Part shown: piece after piece, positions 1 to 10,439 of the stretch
Position numbering within the stretch: position 1 is the stretch's first letter
How the letters are laid out: each line of letters opens with the position of its first letter
From: Hibiscus mutabilis
Taxonomy: Eukaryota > Streptophyta > Magnoliopsida > Malvales > Malvaceae
NCBI GenBank assembly: GCA_019671005.1
Contig: CM033725.1
Location: 33,626,678-33,690,677, forward strand
Length of the DNA: 64,000 nucleotides
Reading direction: 5' to 3'
Notes under the pieces: generated by a model
The model's database searches: none
What the model was told of the DNA's origin: nothing
The model's input: only the letters and a program-made list of their open reading frames with translations
Program-made: the position numbers and the translations under genes

Positions 1-143
1 TCAAGAGATTACTACACAACTAATCGATTCTAGAATGATTCATTTTAATTTTTATATATGCATATATGTTAGTGGCCAATTAAATTTTGTTTGAACAGTC
101 AAGAGATGAGCAAAGCTAAGGAAATACGAGGACATGAACTTAC

Positions 144-1749
144 TTCGATTTCGTTCATCAATTTCATTGCCTCAATGATGCAGACAACTTGACCTTTCTG
201 CACTTTATCTCCCACCTGAAATACCATCAATGGAGTATTACAACCTTTGTACATTAGCCAAAAAATGCAGATGGCCATTAACGGAAATCTACTGGCACTT
301 ACCTTGACAAATGGTGGTTCACCAGGTGCAGGACTCCTATAGAAGGTTCCAGCCATGGGGCATTTGAGGGGTGGGTGAGAAGAATTGCTCGTTTTAGCAG
401 GGGGAGGTGAGGAAGGTGCCGGTGCTGGAGGGGCCAGGCTAGCAGGAGCAGGAGCTGCTACTGGGGCTACCATAGGCGTTGTTTGAAACATCGCTTGAGG
501 CATGTATTGTTGCATGACCATTGGAGATGCTGATTGCGGTGGCTGCAAGGCTTCCTTCTTTCTTATTACGAGCTGACAATCCAATTGCTTCAGTTGCAAC
601 TCCGTAATATCTCGTGAATCAACAAGTCTACTCATCAAACATAAGATCATCAAATATGAATCAGATTCTTCTCGTCAAACACACGTTTACACAAGTCCAC
701 TGAAAAATACGATAATGTTTAAATCAACTTACTTAACAAGGTCTGACACTTGCGCCACGAATGCCGAGATTGCTGCAGCATCCGGAATAGCCTTCTCTGC
801 CGACTTTTTATCATCTTCCTTAGGCAATGCAACTTTGGGTTTCATGTCAACTGCTGCTACAGAATTCGACGACATCTCTGCAACCTTCATTTTTACAAAG
901 TTGGTTTAATGGAAGTTGATAAGATCTCATCTAAATATTAAAAATTTCAACTTCACAGTGAAAAACACACCTTGTTAAGCTGCGCATGGCTCGTGAAAAC
1001 CGTAGTTTGCTTTCGGTTAGGCCACTGCAAATGAGAGCCAGATATCAGTAAAACCAATGAATTAAACAGTATACCAAAACGAACAATTTTCAGTGCAAAT
1101 CGCCATTAACGATTATACATGCCAGTTATGCATATATGGTTTTGCATTCGAGACACTTTAATTGCAAAGAAGTCTAACATATGAATAACAAGTCAAGATT
1201 TCAGTCAAAACACAAAAATAAGCCTAGAAAATGGTCATAACAATTCAAGATGGGGGAAACCCAGAATATAAATTATCATTATATAGATAATTCAAAAAGA
1301 TAAGTTGAAAACTTTGGCATAATTTCTATTGAAAAAAAAGCGCTTTCCATGGATTTGTAGTTCATAAAACCAAAAGAAAAAACAAATCATCAATACATAG
1401 TTTAGACTTTAAACTAAAGACCAGAAAGAAAGCAACAAAAAAAAAACAGATCCCTAAGCTTAACCTGTAACATGTAGTCCCATTCTTAATTCAAACAGAA
1501 ACAAGAGATTCAACTTTAAAGAAATAAAGGGGGAAATGAAGGAAAAAAAGTAGCATGGAAATAAAAGTAGCTAACCTGAGATGCCGAAAATGCAGGTGCC
1601 CGGATTGAAGATCCAAATGACAAGCAAGATTTGGAGGTAAAGTTTGAAGTTTGAGGAAGAGCCAAAGAAACCCTTTGATTTTGGGTTTGGTGGTTTGCTT
1701 TTAAAAGAGAAGAGACCTTGGGGCATGGAACAGAGAGCGAAGAAGCCAT
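144..1749 (-). CDS. BCCP: Biotin carboxyl carrier protein of plastid acetyl-CoA carboxylase (3' part off window)
   Basis: This subunit of the heteromeric acetyl-CoA carboxylase carries the biotin that shuttles CO2 from biotin carboxylase to carboxyltransferase, the first committed step of plastid fatty-acid synthesis. Exons read on the minus strand are 1749-1576 (58 codons), 1024-971, 884-733, 627-303 and 215-144. All have GT-AG borders and the joined phases stay open. Exon 1 opens MASSLSV and is rich in Ser, Thr and Lys without acidic residues, as in a chloroplast transit peptide. Exon 3-4 gives LVDSRDITELQLKQLDC, then a Pro/Ala-rich linker, then CPMAGTFYRSPAPGEPPF. Exon 5 carries the biotinylation motif EAMKLMNEIE, with Lys as acceptor. 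The last exon(s), which close the lipoyl-like fold, lie beyond position 1. The start is the only Met that begins the transit peptide. Family assignment is near certain; BCCP1 versus BCCP2 is open. Confidence 0.93.
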
Positions 1750-1883
1750 TTTTGTTGAGGTTTAAAGCAAACCCAGAACTGATTTCAGCTCTATATATGA
1801 AAGGAGGAAGGCGGTGAGACTTAAGAAATGGGAGAGAAATCTGAGGAAAACCCAAAGAAGAAAAGAGCAAGGAAGAATTTTTA

Positions 1884-1894
1884 GTATATATAAA
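1884..1894 (-). promoter_or_regulatory. Likely TATA box of the BCCP gene
   Basis: On the minus strand this reads TTTATATATAC, about 135 bp upstream of the BCCP start codon. It would put transcription start near 1855-1860 and give a leader of about 100 nt. A second, weaker TATATA lies at 1791-1798 inside the supposed leader. The assignment rests on position and sequence only. Confidence 0.4.
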
Positions 1895-1899
1895 TTACA

Positions 1900-3260
1900 A
1901 AAATGATGATAAATAAGAGAAAAACTCTCGAGGGTTTTATTTTAGTTGATTTGGGGTTCGATAATAACGAAGAAGAGGAGGAATGATGAAATGTGATGGT
2001 AAATTTGGTACGTTACGGGTGAATATTTGATACATTATTAATGTAAAAAAATTAGATTTACATAATCATATTTAATTTCAAGTTAAATTTAAGTTTTAAA
2101 ATTCTTATTTTAAAATTTTATAGTTATATCCCTAAATTATAATTATTTAGTGGAATAGAAAGAAAATTAAAAGGATTAAAATTAAAAAAGTAAAAAGTAA
2201 AAGGATGTATCAAAACCAGAAAAGCTCTCCTCCAAAAGACCTTAAATCTAACGCCGACTGAACTAGAAACCATATCTGGTTTTTCCCTCGGCGGCCAGCT
2301 GCCGTTTTGATGGCTAGCATCCCTCCTCCTTTTGTTTTAATTTCTCTTTTTGCTGCAAGTTGATTTTTTTTTTCGATTAGTTTTTGCTTCTTAAGTTTTA
2401 TCTGGTATTTTTTGTTGGGTGTTTCGAGCCCCGATCACTACGGTTCAAATTTCGGCATCAATTTTAGAAGAGGGACGATCGATCCTCTTTATCGACTCGA
2501 AATGAAATAAGCAAGTGGAGGAGAGGCTCGGTCCTTCCCGTCTCTCTTTGCACTTTGTTTTTTTTATTTTTGGTTGAGTTTTTTTTCGCTTTTTAATTTT
2601 ACATGTTCGAAGAATGTTAGGGGAGGCAGTGGCTTTGACGACTCTCTCTCTAGTGCTCCTTTTGCATGTGGCCGGTTATTTTTAACGTTTTGTTGGGCTC
2701 TCATGTGAAGAGGTTGACTTAATTTTATGGAACTTCATTTGCCGTCTTGCTCAGCTCGGCGGTTGAATCCCTCATCGGTGTATCTGGATCTCGTCGCTAT
2801 GTCGTCGTTTGCTTTTTGTGGGTGTTGAAATTCAATTTTTCTTTCTTGTTCGTGTTGGCCATTGCAACTTGCTATTCCCTCCTCCGCTCGTTTGTGACAG
2901 CTTTTCCCTTTTGCTCTAGGATTCGGGCTTGTCAGGTGCCCGCCTTATTTTTTCTTTTCAGATGTATGTTCTTGGCTTCTTTAGCCATGATTTGTATGTT
3001 TCTTTAGGTTTAAATGAAGATTTACATTCTCCTTAATCAAAAAAATGGAAGGGTGAAAACGTAATTTAATGGATTGTCAGCAAATTTGGGCCAACCACGT
3101 GCAATTTAGAGTGGCTTCGGGGTCAACAAGGAAAAATATTATTATATGCTTTGGCACACTATATCATTTATAGTTTTATCCAATAAAATTATTTTATTTT
3201 ATTTTTAAGATAAAATTTCCACCCATTTCTTCCCTGTTATTAAGAAGTGAGTAGTTATCA
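1900..3260. other. Intergenic region; GC-richer unclassified stretch at about 2200-3040
   Basis: The part from 1900 to 2200 is AT-rich with nothing recognisable. From about 2200 to 3040 base composition is richer in C and G, with many T-runs, ending in CTCCTTAATCAAAAAAA. That tail looks like the 3' end of a non-LTR retroelement or retrocopy, but I see no reverse transcriptase or other coding match. The longest open frame (2747-3007) is hydrophobic with no known motif, so I do not call it a gene. Confidence 0.3.
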
Positions 3261-3269
3261 AAAAGTTAC

Positions 3270-3530
3270 ACTGAGATGTATGTATATTACGGAAAATTTT
3301 AAAGTTTATACAAGCCTTTCAATTTTATGGTATAGAGTTTTTAGGTTAGGATTTAGAGTGTAGGAGTTTAGTGTGTGGGGTGTAGAATTTAAGGTTTATT
3401 GTCAGAATTTAAAGTTTACTGTTTAAGGTTTAGGTTTTAGGAAACTAAAGTTTTAAATTTTATAAAATGGTTATATAATTTTTTATACCGTTTGTGTATC
3501 AAAATATAGTACATATATTATTAGATGGAC
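3270..3530 (+). repeat. Dispersed repeat with telomere-like TTTAGGG interior
   Basis: The stretch begins near TTTATACAAGCCTTTCAATT, continues through degenerate TTAGGGTTTAG-like words, and ends near GTGTATCAAAATAT. The same landmarks recur in inverted orientation at about 10440-10720 (AATTGAAAGGCTTGTGTATAG, CCCTAAAC words, GTATCAAAG). This is therefore one repeat family with two copies in opposite orientation. The class is unknown. Confidence 0.5.
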
Positions 3531-4850
3531 CATAACTAACATGATGAACTGAATCTATCTAATAATTTCTCGTCAAGAAGGCCTACTTAATATTTTGATA
3601 TTGTGTTTCATCCACGTCAGCACCGAAGGACAACATAATGCTAGCAGAGGAATTATATAACAAATGATTGGGCATTAGTGGAAGACTTTAAGAAAAATCT
3701 GAAGCAATTTGTACTTTCTTCCTCATCTTTGTTCTTGTAATTCTCATCTCCTTGGTTGGCATTAGAACCTTTATTACACCTTATTCTCCATTAATTTTAA
3801 ACACGAATAAATTAATCTCACTTACAAATTTATATAAACTTTTTTATTTTAAAAAGTATCCAACAACAATTGGTGTTTGTCATGTATTGACGAGAACTGT
3901 CAACATCACCGTAAATAGCTCTTATTTAACCACTTTTAAAATGTACATTGAATAAATTAATCTTCTTTCTAAAGAGAGGCCAATATGCTCAATTTTAAAA
4001 TTGACATAATCTTAAAATGTGTTTAAACCAAAATATTTAAGCCAACTAATTATAAATTTAAAATTTTGGACCAAAATATTTACTTTCAAACATATAATGA
4101 CCAAAATTTCTATCAATAAATGTTGGAACAAGTAGGGGTAAGCGTTCCATCGGGTCGAGTCGGGTCAAAATATTTTGAATTATTCAAGTTGACACGCCAT
4201 ATTTTACAACTCAAACTTTATTTGAAATTTTTTCGATTCGAGTCAAGTTTATGAAATTCGAGTCAAGTTTTCAAGTTCCTATAGAAATTTAGTTGCAATT
4301 AATTATCATGTTATAGTACAGTTTGATTCTAATTTAAACGATTTCCTCTAATCATATAAGATATGTACATATATATTTTTTTATATTTTTTGTGTGGCAT
4401 ACATTTTTTCATTTTTTATATTTTTGAGGGACTAGATTCAAACTTAAAAATTAATTCACTAATTATTAAAAAATTTAAATTATTTAAATTTTTATTTTAT
4501 AACTCAAACTTTATTTAAAATATTTTCAAGTCAAATCAAAATGAGTAAATTTTTTCACCTGAAGTGAAATTAAAAATTTCAATTTTTTTCAAATCAAATT
4601 TTGCTGATCCTAAAAACAAGTGATTAAACCTTCGTTAACATTTCATCCCCTTCTTAGGTCTCGGGTCCAATACCCCATTAAAAGAGGATGGGGAACACTG
4701 TAAGCTTTTGTAACTTTGCTTGACATGCAAGGATTTCAAAGATGCAAATTCTCTTGCTTACCAATGTTAAGAGCCCAAACATCTGCTTAACCACAACTCT
4801 CTTTCACTTTCGTTTGACCTTCTAGTTGCTTGCTTATACTTCAATTCAAA
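3531..4850. other. Intergenic region with a degenerate CGGGTCGAGT-type repeat
   Basis: The interval is AT-rich and non-coding. From about 4135 to 4615 there are repeated words of the form TCGGGTCGAGTCGGGTC and CGAGTCAAGTTT followed by AACTCAAACTTTATTT twice. This is a decayed dispersed repeat. Reverse-complement words of a similar type (GACCCGAA) appear at 54090-54600. The open frame at 3752-3955 has no recognisable product. Confidence 0.35.
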
Positions 4851-4859
4851 CTATAAAAG
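4851..4859 (+). promoter_or_regulatory. Likely TATA box of the zinc-finger gene
   Basis: The sequence CTATAAAAG lies about 180 bp upstream of the main ATG at 5030. It is followed after about 30 bp by a CTTTCTCTC pyrimidine patch, typical of plant core promoters. Transcription would start near 4885. Confidence 0.55.
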
Positions 4860-4922
4860 AGTCAATACCCCTCACTTTCTCTCATCGAGATCTCGTTTTT
4901 CATCAGCTTAACCAAACAAGCA

Positions 4923-4994
4923 ATGGGTTCTTCTTTTGTTGGTGTAAGCTCTAAGATTTCCCATCTTTTTTCGCCAAAAGAACCCTCTTTTTGA
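4923..4994 (+). CDS. Upstream ORF in the leader of the zinc-finger gene (23 codons)
   Basis: The first ATG after the putative TATA box is at 4923. It opens a 23-codon frame (MGSSFVGVSS...) that stops at TGA 4992-4994, 35 nt before the main ATG at 5030. It lies in a different frame from the zinc-finger protein and cannot be its N-terminus. If transcription starts near 4885, ribosomes would meet this ATG first, so it could dampen translation. An alternative is that GTAAGC at 4942-4947, inside this frame, is a splice donor. No conservation evidence is available here. Confidence 0.45.
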   Translation: MGSSFVGVSSKISHLFSPKEPSF

Positions 4995-5029
4995 TTAAGA
5001 ACAAGTCATCTGAAGCGAGTCTCGTTTCA

Positions 5030-6472
5030 ATGGAGAACAAGTCTGGTAAAAGAAAGGCAAAGCAAGATATGGGTTTTCAAGGTTATGGCTTGAGGGATAA
5101 CCCTAAGAAATCTTGGAAATCTTTGGGCTCTAATGGTGACGATAATGCTTCCACCAGCTCGGCCCTTGAGTTCCAGTGCAAAGCTTGCGGCAAAGAGTTT
5201 GAGTCGATGAAAGCTTTGTTTGGTCATATGAGGCATCACTCTGCAAAAGAAAGGAAAGAAGTTAACTGTCAAGAATGTGACAGAAAGTTCAAGTCTTTGA
5301 GGGCTCTCACTGCTCATATGAGATTGCACCCTTTGAAGAGCATAACAGTGAAGAGAAAGAGATCGAAAAGATTGAGGTACGATAATAATGGTCAAAACGA
5401 GTCTTCTGGTTTAGTTGAAATTGATCAGGATGTTGAAGATGCTGCTTTGTGTTTGATAATGTTGTCTAGGGGTGTAAAGAATTGGACCGAATTCAATTGT
5501 TTTTGGGAGTCTTGTGATAATGTTGATTCCGAGGTCAAATCTTTTCATCAAAATAAAGGAATTTTGCATAGTCCTTTTGGTTATGGGGATGGCTTCGATT
5601 CATACCCTTCTGCTTCTATAAATGGTTTATGTGAGATGAACATGAGTGAAAGTAAAGAATTGGATTCTGGGATTTTGTCTGAAAAGGGAAAGAATGATGA
5701 TTCTGGATTCGAATTGTATGGAACTGAGATCAAGGGAAGATTTTCCGGTGAAATAATGAACTTGGGGTCTATTGAAGTAGAACCAAGGCAGGATTTGATG
5801 GAAGGACTGGAATTAAATGGTTTAGGATCCACAAAGTCTACTTCTTGCAAAGATGCCACGTTAGATACTTGCGATTCGGAACCCGGAGGGGATGCTTTCA
5901 ACAAGTTAATAGGTACTCCTCTGAATTCTGAGATGTCTGATGATTCCCAGAACAAAAACAAATACAAGTGCAGGATCTGCAGCAAGACTTTCAAATCTCA
6001 CCAGGCACTTGGGGGTCATCAAACAATCCATAGAAAAAGTAGTACCTGGGCCGTAGAGCCGGTTGAGGATCACGAGAAAACTACCCACATTAGCAGTTTT
6101 CCTGAAATTGATGATAGTTGCAAGCTTGTGAAAGTTGAGTATGTAGAGAGTTCAGTGGACCAGGAAATGAATGAGGTGACTACTTCTGAAACAGGGGTGT
6201 ATAAGGTGCACAAATGCTTAATCTGCTTAAAGGTTTTTGGATCCGGCCAAGCTTTAGGTGGTCACAAGAGGTCTCACATGTCGAAAGACCCCGGAACCAG
6301 TGACAAACAGCCTGCAGAGAAGCTAGACCTTTCTGACATCTCTTCTGATGTCATTGATCTTAATCTCCCAGTTATGCACAATGAAGAGGCTAAAGGCGAA
6401 ACTGGATTCAAGTCATGCTGGCTCGGAACCGACTGCAAGAGTGAGGCTCTACTGAGCCTAGTTGCTAACTAA
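5030..6472 (+). CDS. ZAT-type C2H2 zinc-finger transcriptional repressor (480 aa)
   Basis: A nuclear DNA-binding protein of the plant Cys2His2 family, probably a repressor in stress or developmental control. It is intronless and starts at ATG 5030 (MENKSGKRK). Four fingers are visible. Finger 1 has C50, C53, H66 and H70 with the degenerate core KALFGH. Finger 2 has C80, C83, H96 and H100 with RALTAH. Finger 3 has C314, C317, H330 and H334 with QALGGH. Finger 4 has C396, C399, H412 and H416 with QALGGH. A basic nuclear signal KRKRSKRLR lies at 109-117. A leucine-rich L-box, EDAALCLIMLSRG, lies at 136-148. An EAR repression motif DLNLPV lies at 443-448. A first finger pair far from a second pair, plus L-box and EAR, is the layout of ZAT1/ZAT4/ZAT9-like proteins. 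Which paralogue it is cannot be settled here. The open frame runs 13 codons further upstream, but without an ATG. Confidence 0.93.
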   Translation: MENKSGKRKAKQDMGFQGYGLRDNPKKSWKSLGSNGDDNASTSSALEFQCKACGKEFESMKALFGHMRHHSAKERKEVNCQECDRKFKSLRALTAHMRLHPLKSITVKRKRSKRLRYDNNGQNESSGLVEIDQDVEDAALCLIMLSRGVKNWTEFNCFWESCDNVDSEVKSFHQNKGILHSPFGYGDGFDSYPSASINGLCEMNMSESKELDSGILSEKGKNDDSGFELYGTEIKGRFSGEIMNLGSIEVEPRQDLMEGLELNGLGSTKSTSCKDATLDTCDSEPGGDAFNKLIGTPLNSEMSDDSQNKNKYKCRICSKTFKSHQALGGHQTIHRKSSTWAVEPVEDHEKTTHISSFPEIDDSCKLVKVEYVESSVDQEMNEVTTSETGVYKVHKCLICLKVFGSGQALGGHKRSHMSKDPGTSDKQPAEKLDLSDISSDVIDLNLPVMHNEEAKGETGFKSCWLGTDCKSEALLSLVAN

Positions 6473-7580
6473 TGAAAGGCTATGCCATAACTGTTACCGT
6501 TGATGTTTCTACTGGTTTCCAATGGTAACTCACTTCTTTCAACTGATACTTGGCATGGCAAAGTTACATCGATTCGGTTTATCGATAGTTTTCATAGCAT
6601 TAACATTGCTCTCTGTATCTTCATTCTTTTGCTTCATACATTTGAAGAATAGAAGAAAATGAGATTTTTGTGAGATATATTCTTTTTGTGTTGAATTTTC
6701 AGAAGTGTTGAAAATCTCAGTAGCCTGATGAATGTACAAAATACGAAATGAAAGCAATTTCACTTGTTAGTCATCTGATACGGGTGAATGTTGGATACGG
6801 TATGTTCAAATTTTTTTCTTCTAATATTCGTATGTATTTAAAGGGCCAAAATGGATTTCTTGATCATGATGAATGCTATATCTGAATCACTTGGTTCTGC
6901 CCATGTGCATATATGCCCTGCAGAATTTTGTAGTTAAAGACAAAATATGGTGTTCTTTGTGGCTTTATTTATTGGGTTTGAAGGGATCCATTGCCAGATT
7001 ATGTGATAAAATGTTGATGTTTCCACCGCATCATATTTTAAAGCAATTCAGTGGAAATGCATGGCAATTCTCAGAAGGGAACTCATTCCTTTCCATGAAA
7101 ATAAAGTATGTCAAATATGCATCACAACTCTCATTAAGTGGAGTGGGTATATGCACTGATTGCAACTTCCCCACACATGATTGTCACTCTTGCTTGGGGT
7201 TCAAGGAAACCCTTCAATTATTAATTTACACCCAATTTCAAGTTTGAGATTTGTGTCTAATGTTATGAATATCAAGATACTGAACAAGGATGACTCCATG
7301 AGGGCAAATTGCTTAATTTTGAAACCGTCAAGGATTTAAGAAGTATTTAAACTAAAAAATCAGGGTTTTTTTTCTTCTATAATTAGCCAAGAGTATTAAT
7401 TGACATGGAATAATGCTTGTGAAGAAATGAGACGAGGAAAGAATGACAAATCAGTTCATCTAACCATTAAACAAACAATCCATGACAAGTTACAAGATCA
7501 GTCAAGCCCAAACCTTCTAATGGGATTACAACCAAATCAGTGCAATCTTTCATCAATCTGAACTAAAAACTAGTGTGGTA
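6473..7580. other. Downstream flank of the zinc-finger gene; no gene seen
   Basis: The first few hundred bases should be the 3' untranslated region of the zinc-finger gene. An open frame at 6873-7247 encodes no motif I know and has no promoter or splice context, so I do not call it. The rest is AT-rich spacer. Confidence 0.4.
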
Positions 7581-7780
7581 AGAGTAAGAACCAATGAAAA
7601 TGCAATCCCATGATGACCGGAGTTTCAGGACCTCTCTCTCGAGTCGCCCTACGCACTGCAGAGTTCAACCGATGCTTGTGCTGCAAAAAAAAGGTCTCCC
7701 ATACAAGGTAGGTCCTTGGTTCGACCTCGGGGAGACTACCTGGAACCCGGTCATTACAAATCCCTTGTTAATGTTTTTGC

Positions 7781-9110
7781 CTATGAGACAATTTGAAAGG
7801 CACCCTTTCTCTTCTTCGTAAGATCAGCTTTGGATTCCATCTTGACAGGCAATGGAGTAGAAAACACAAAATCTCCATCTTGAATCTCATAATCGTAAGA
7901 TGCTTCTTCATCATTCAAGTTCATCTCCTTTCCATTTTCTTCAATAACAAGATCCTCCATTATCCCTCCATGATCATCACTTGAAACACTCTCATCAGCT
8001 AGGTTTCAATCTCCACTACGGATTATCCTATAAATATTCCCATTCTCAGCAAAGCTCACAGTTTTCTTCACTCTTGGTTCAATCCCTTGCCTTTTCACCA
8101 AAACCCCACCATGTGTATTTTGAGAGGCAGAAGCACAGCTTTTCCAGCAATGGGGAACCTAGGATTCTGTCTTTCACCTATGACTTGATGAAACCCTTCA
8201 AGCTCCACATCTCCATCTTCATCGTCTCCCTCTTCGTTTATAGAAAGCCTCTCAAGATTTTCAATTCTGTCTCTTAGTTTCTCCATTGTTCCTCTAGAAT
8301 TTGAGCTCAAAATCCTAGCTTTACTACCATTGCCCCAAGCCATCACATTCTTTGCAGTCTTAAACAAGTGCTTATTCCTTTCTAAAGCTAACCCATGAAT
8401 ATATTCTACAAACTGACGCAAATCTCTACTAACAGACTTTTTTCCTTCTCTAATCATTGGATCACCACCCTACAAAAAAAAAAAAAAAACACTTAAAATC
8501 CAAGAAAAGAAAAGGGTAACCAAGATTTTAAAAAGTATCCCAATGAAGACATACCTGGCAAGAGTCAAGTTTGAGAAGCAAGTCCATGGCTTTCCGAGAA
8601 ACAACTACATTATTAAAATGAGTTTTACTGGAAACTGAGAGCTTGAGAGAATCGAGAGTTGATTTGATAAAGGCAAGATCTTTGAGCTGTCTAAGTGTTC
8701 TTGATCTATGGACAAGGAAAGCTCTGAAATGGGTTTGTATGACACGTGCAGCTGCATCTTTAAGAGAGAGTGAAGGGTAAGAAGAAGAATGTGAAGCTCT
8801 GGAGAAGTGCTGCAGTGATGATTCGAGAGCATCGATGCGGCTGACAAGTGAAAAGAGTAGAAAGTCGGGTTCTTCTTGTTGGTGTTGTCTCTGATTAAAG
8901 TGTTGTTTTTTAGTGGCAAAGTTTTGATCTTGGAATGATTCGAGACAATGGGTTTGGTTTTGATAATGATTTTGTTGGAGTTGGGATTGGGATTGGAGGA
9001 GGAGAAAGGCAAGGGCTTGTAGGAGAGGGTCAGTTTGTGGGGGATGTGGGTGTGGTGACGCCGGTGGCTGGCTGCAAAAGCAGGAGCAGCTGGTGGTGGT
9101 AAGATGCCAT
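7781..9110 (-). pseudogene. BAG-domain co-chaperone gene, BAG8-like with IQ motif, apparently disrupted
   Basis: Plant BAG proteins bind Hsp70; the BAG5-8 group often pairs the BAG domain with a calmodulin-binding IQ motif. Two exons are clear on the minus strand. Exon 1 runs down to 8555 (donor GTATGT) and exon 2 starts at 8469 (acceptor GTAG), joined in phase 0 as LDSCQ-GGDPM. Exon 1 shows ARVIQTHFRAFLVHRSR (IQ) running into a BAG-like helical segment. Exon 2 carries YIHGLALERNKHLFK and later, in another frame, KKTVSFAENGNIYRII. Three lesions appear. The only plausible start, ATG 9110 (MASYHH), is out of frame with the rest by about one base. A frame change lies near 8130-8145. A TGA at 8006-8008 interrupts the tail, which otherwise stays open to TAG 7781-7783. 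Either this is a pseudogene or the sequence has local errors. The main frame would end prematurely at about 8095. Confidence 0.8.
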
Positions 9111-9280
9111 GGCTTCTCCAGTGTTTCGAGATGGCCTGTGGGGTTTGGGCAAAAATTAAAAAGGTCAAAAAAAATGGTGGGTGTCGGAGTTATCAAATTA
9201 CAGCCATTGGATTGGAGTTGTCTTGTTTTGTTTTTATTAAGTGTGGTTAAATGTGGCGCGCGTTGGGCGGTAAAGGAAAG

Positions 9281-9289
9281 TTTATATAA
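9281..9289 (-). promoter_or_regulatory. Likely TATA box of the BAG-like gene
   Basis: On the minus strand this reads TTATATAAA, about 170 bp upstream of the ATG at 9110. It is the only good TATA-like word in the expected position. Promoter activity is inferred only. Confidence 0.4.
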
Positions 9290-9344
9290 TTACATATTTC
9301 ATTCTTATTAGGATTTTATTTAATTTTATCTAATAAATTTATTA

Positions 9345-10115
9345 AATAAAATAAAAAAATATTTTGCCTTGATTAAGTATTTAAACTCATGTTCTCCTAA
9401 TAGTAAGTGGCATGAATTTACCACTAAATCATGTAGCATATTTTGATATTAAGTACGAAATAGAATATATGTTTTAATTTGTTGTTAATGTAAGAAAAAA
9501 AAGTAATAAATATGGATTAAAGGGCTCGAATATGACATACTTTAGACACATAAAAATATTTAAATCACTATAGAAATATAATAATTAAATTAAAGTTAAC
9601 AACATTATATATATTTATATATATAATTATATTTGAGTGAACTTTAATTTTTTTGTTAATCTTATTTATTTCCTATTTTATAGTATTAACTTTAATTTAA
9701 TTATTATATTTTTATTTTTAAGAAAATTAATTTAATTTAAAATTATATTAAAAATTAATTTAACGAAACCAAACTTATCTGATTATTAGAGTTAAATTCG
9801 TGAGTTTGAAATTCGTTAAATAATTTTTAATATAATTTCAAAATTTTATTTTAAATCATGAATTAACTATTTTAAATATTATATTTCTACAGTAATTTAA
9901 ATATTTTTATGTCTCTCAAGTATATCATGTTCGACCCTCTTAATCCATATTTATTTCATTTTTCTTTTATTAACAACAAATTAAAACATATATTGTTATT
10001 TTTAATTTATATCACAAATGGCCACATGGTTTAGTGGTAAACTCAGGCCATTTACACCTAGGTGAACTTGGGTTCAATTCCCATGTAAGGTAAAGTAGCT
10101 TTTTGTTTTATTTTC
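9345..10115. repeat. Fold-back element, about 770 bp, with tRNA-like inverted arms
   Basis: The left arm (about 9345-9600) and right arm (about 9870-10115) are inverted copies of each other. Shared words read from the outside in are GTTTACCACTAAACCATGT (right) against ATTTACCACTAAATCATGT (left), then ATATATGTTTTAATTTGTTG in both, then AATAAATATGGATTAA, then ACATAAAAATATTTAAAT. The middle (9600-9870) is AT-rich. The outer part of each arm contains the tRNA-like segment described separately. No transposase is present, so it would be a non-autonomous fold-back or MITE-type element. The target duplication is not clear. Confidence 0.7.
10019..10091 (+). other. tRNA-like sequence (not a functional tRNA gene)
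   Basis: The stretch has a D-arm/A-box-like TGGTTTAGTGGTAA at about 10027-10040. It also has a clean T-arm/B-box hairpin GGGTTCAATTCCC at 10070-10082, at tRNA-like spacing, resembling tRNA-Gly in the D-arm. The acceptor stem does not pair well and no convincing anticodon arm forms. A diverged inverted copy lies at about 9370-9445. It looks like a pol III-derived module captured in a transposable element. Confidence 0.5.
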
Positions 10116-10439
10116 CTCATCCAATCAAGTGACATGTGTCACAACTTGAATAGAAGAAAATAAATTTATTAAATAAAAATAAATAATTAAATTCCTCCAA
10201 TAAGGCGATGACATGTGTCGACAGTTAATTAAGTGATTAATTTATTTAATTAAATTAAAATTATGATCAAATTGATATATTAGATAACTAATAGGGACCA
10301 TACATGTAATTATATAAATTTCCCTTTAACAGCTACATCATCCATTTAACGACACTTAACTTCGAGTGACTAAAAGTTTACAGATCGAAAATGCAAGTCA
10401 CCTTATCGGTCGAATTTGAAAATCGGTGACCAGAGTTGT

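Noticed and set aside
2747..3007. Open frame of 86 codons on the plus strand
   Set aside because: The frame is hydrophobic and Phe/Leu/Cys-rich because of T-rich DNA. It shows no family motif, no splice context and no clear promoter.
5027..6088. Minus-strand open frames across the zinc-finger gene
   Set aside because: They are shadows of the plus-strand gene, which has clear C2H2 fingers and an EAR motif.
6873..7247. Open frame of 124 codons downstream of the zinc-finger gene
   Set aside because: No recognisable domain, and composition is like its spacer. It probably arises by chance or in 3' flank sequence.
10019..10091. Functional tRNA-Gly gene
   Set aside because: The D- and T-arms look good, but the acceptor stem and anticodon arm do not fold, and a diverged inverted copy shows that it belongs to a repeat.
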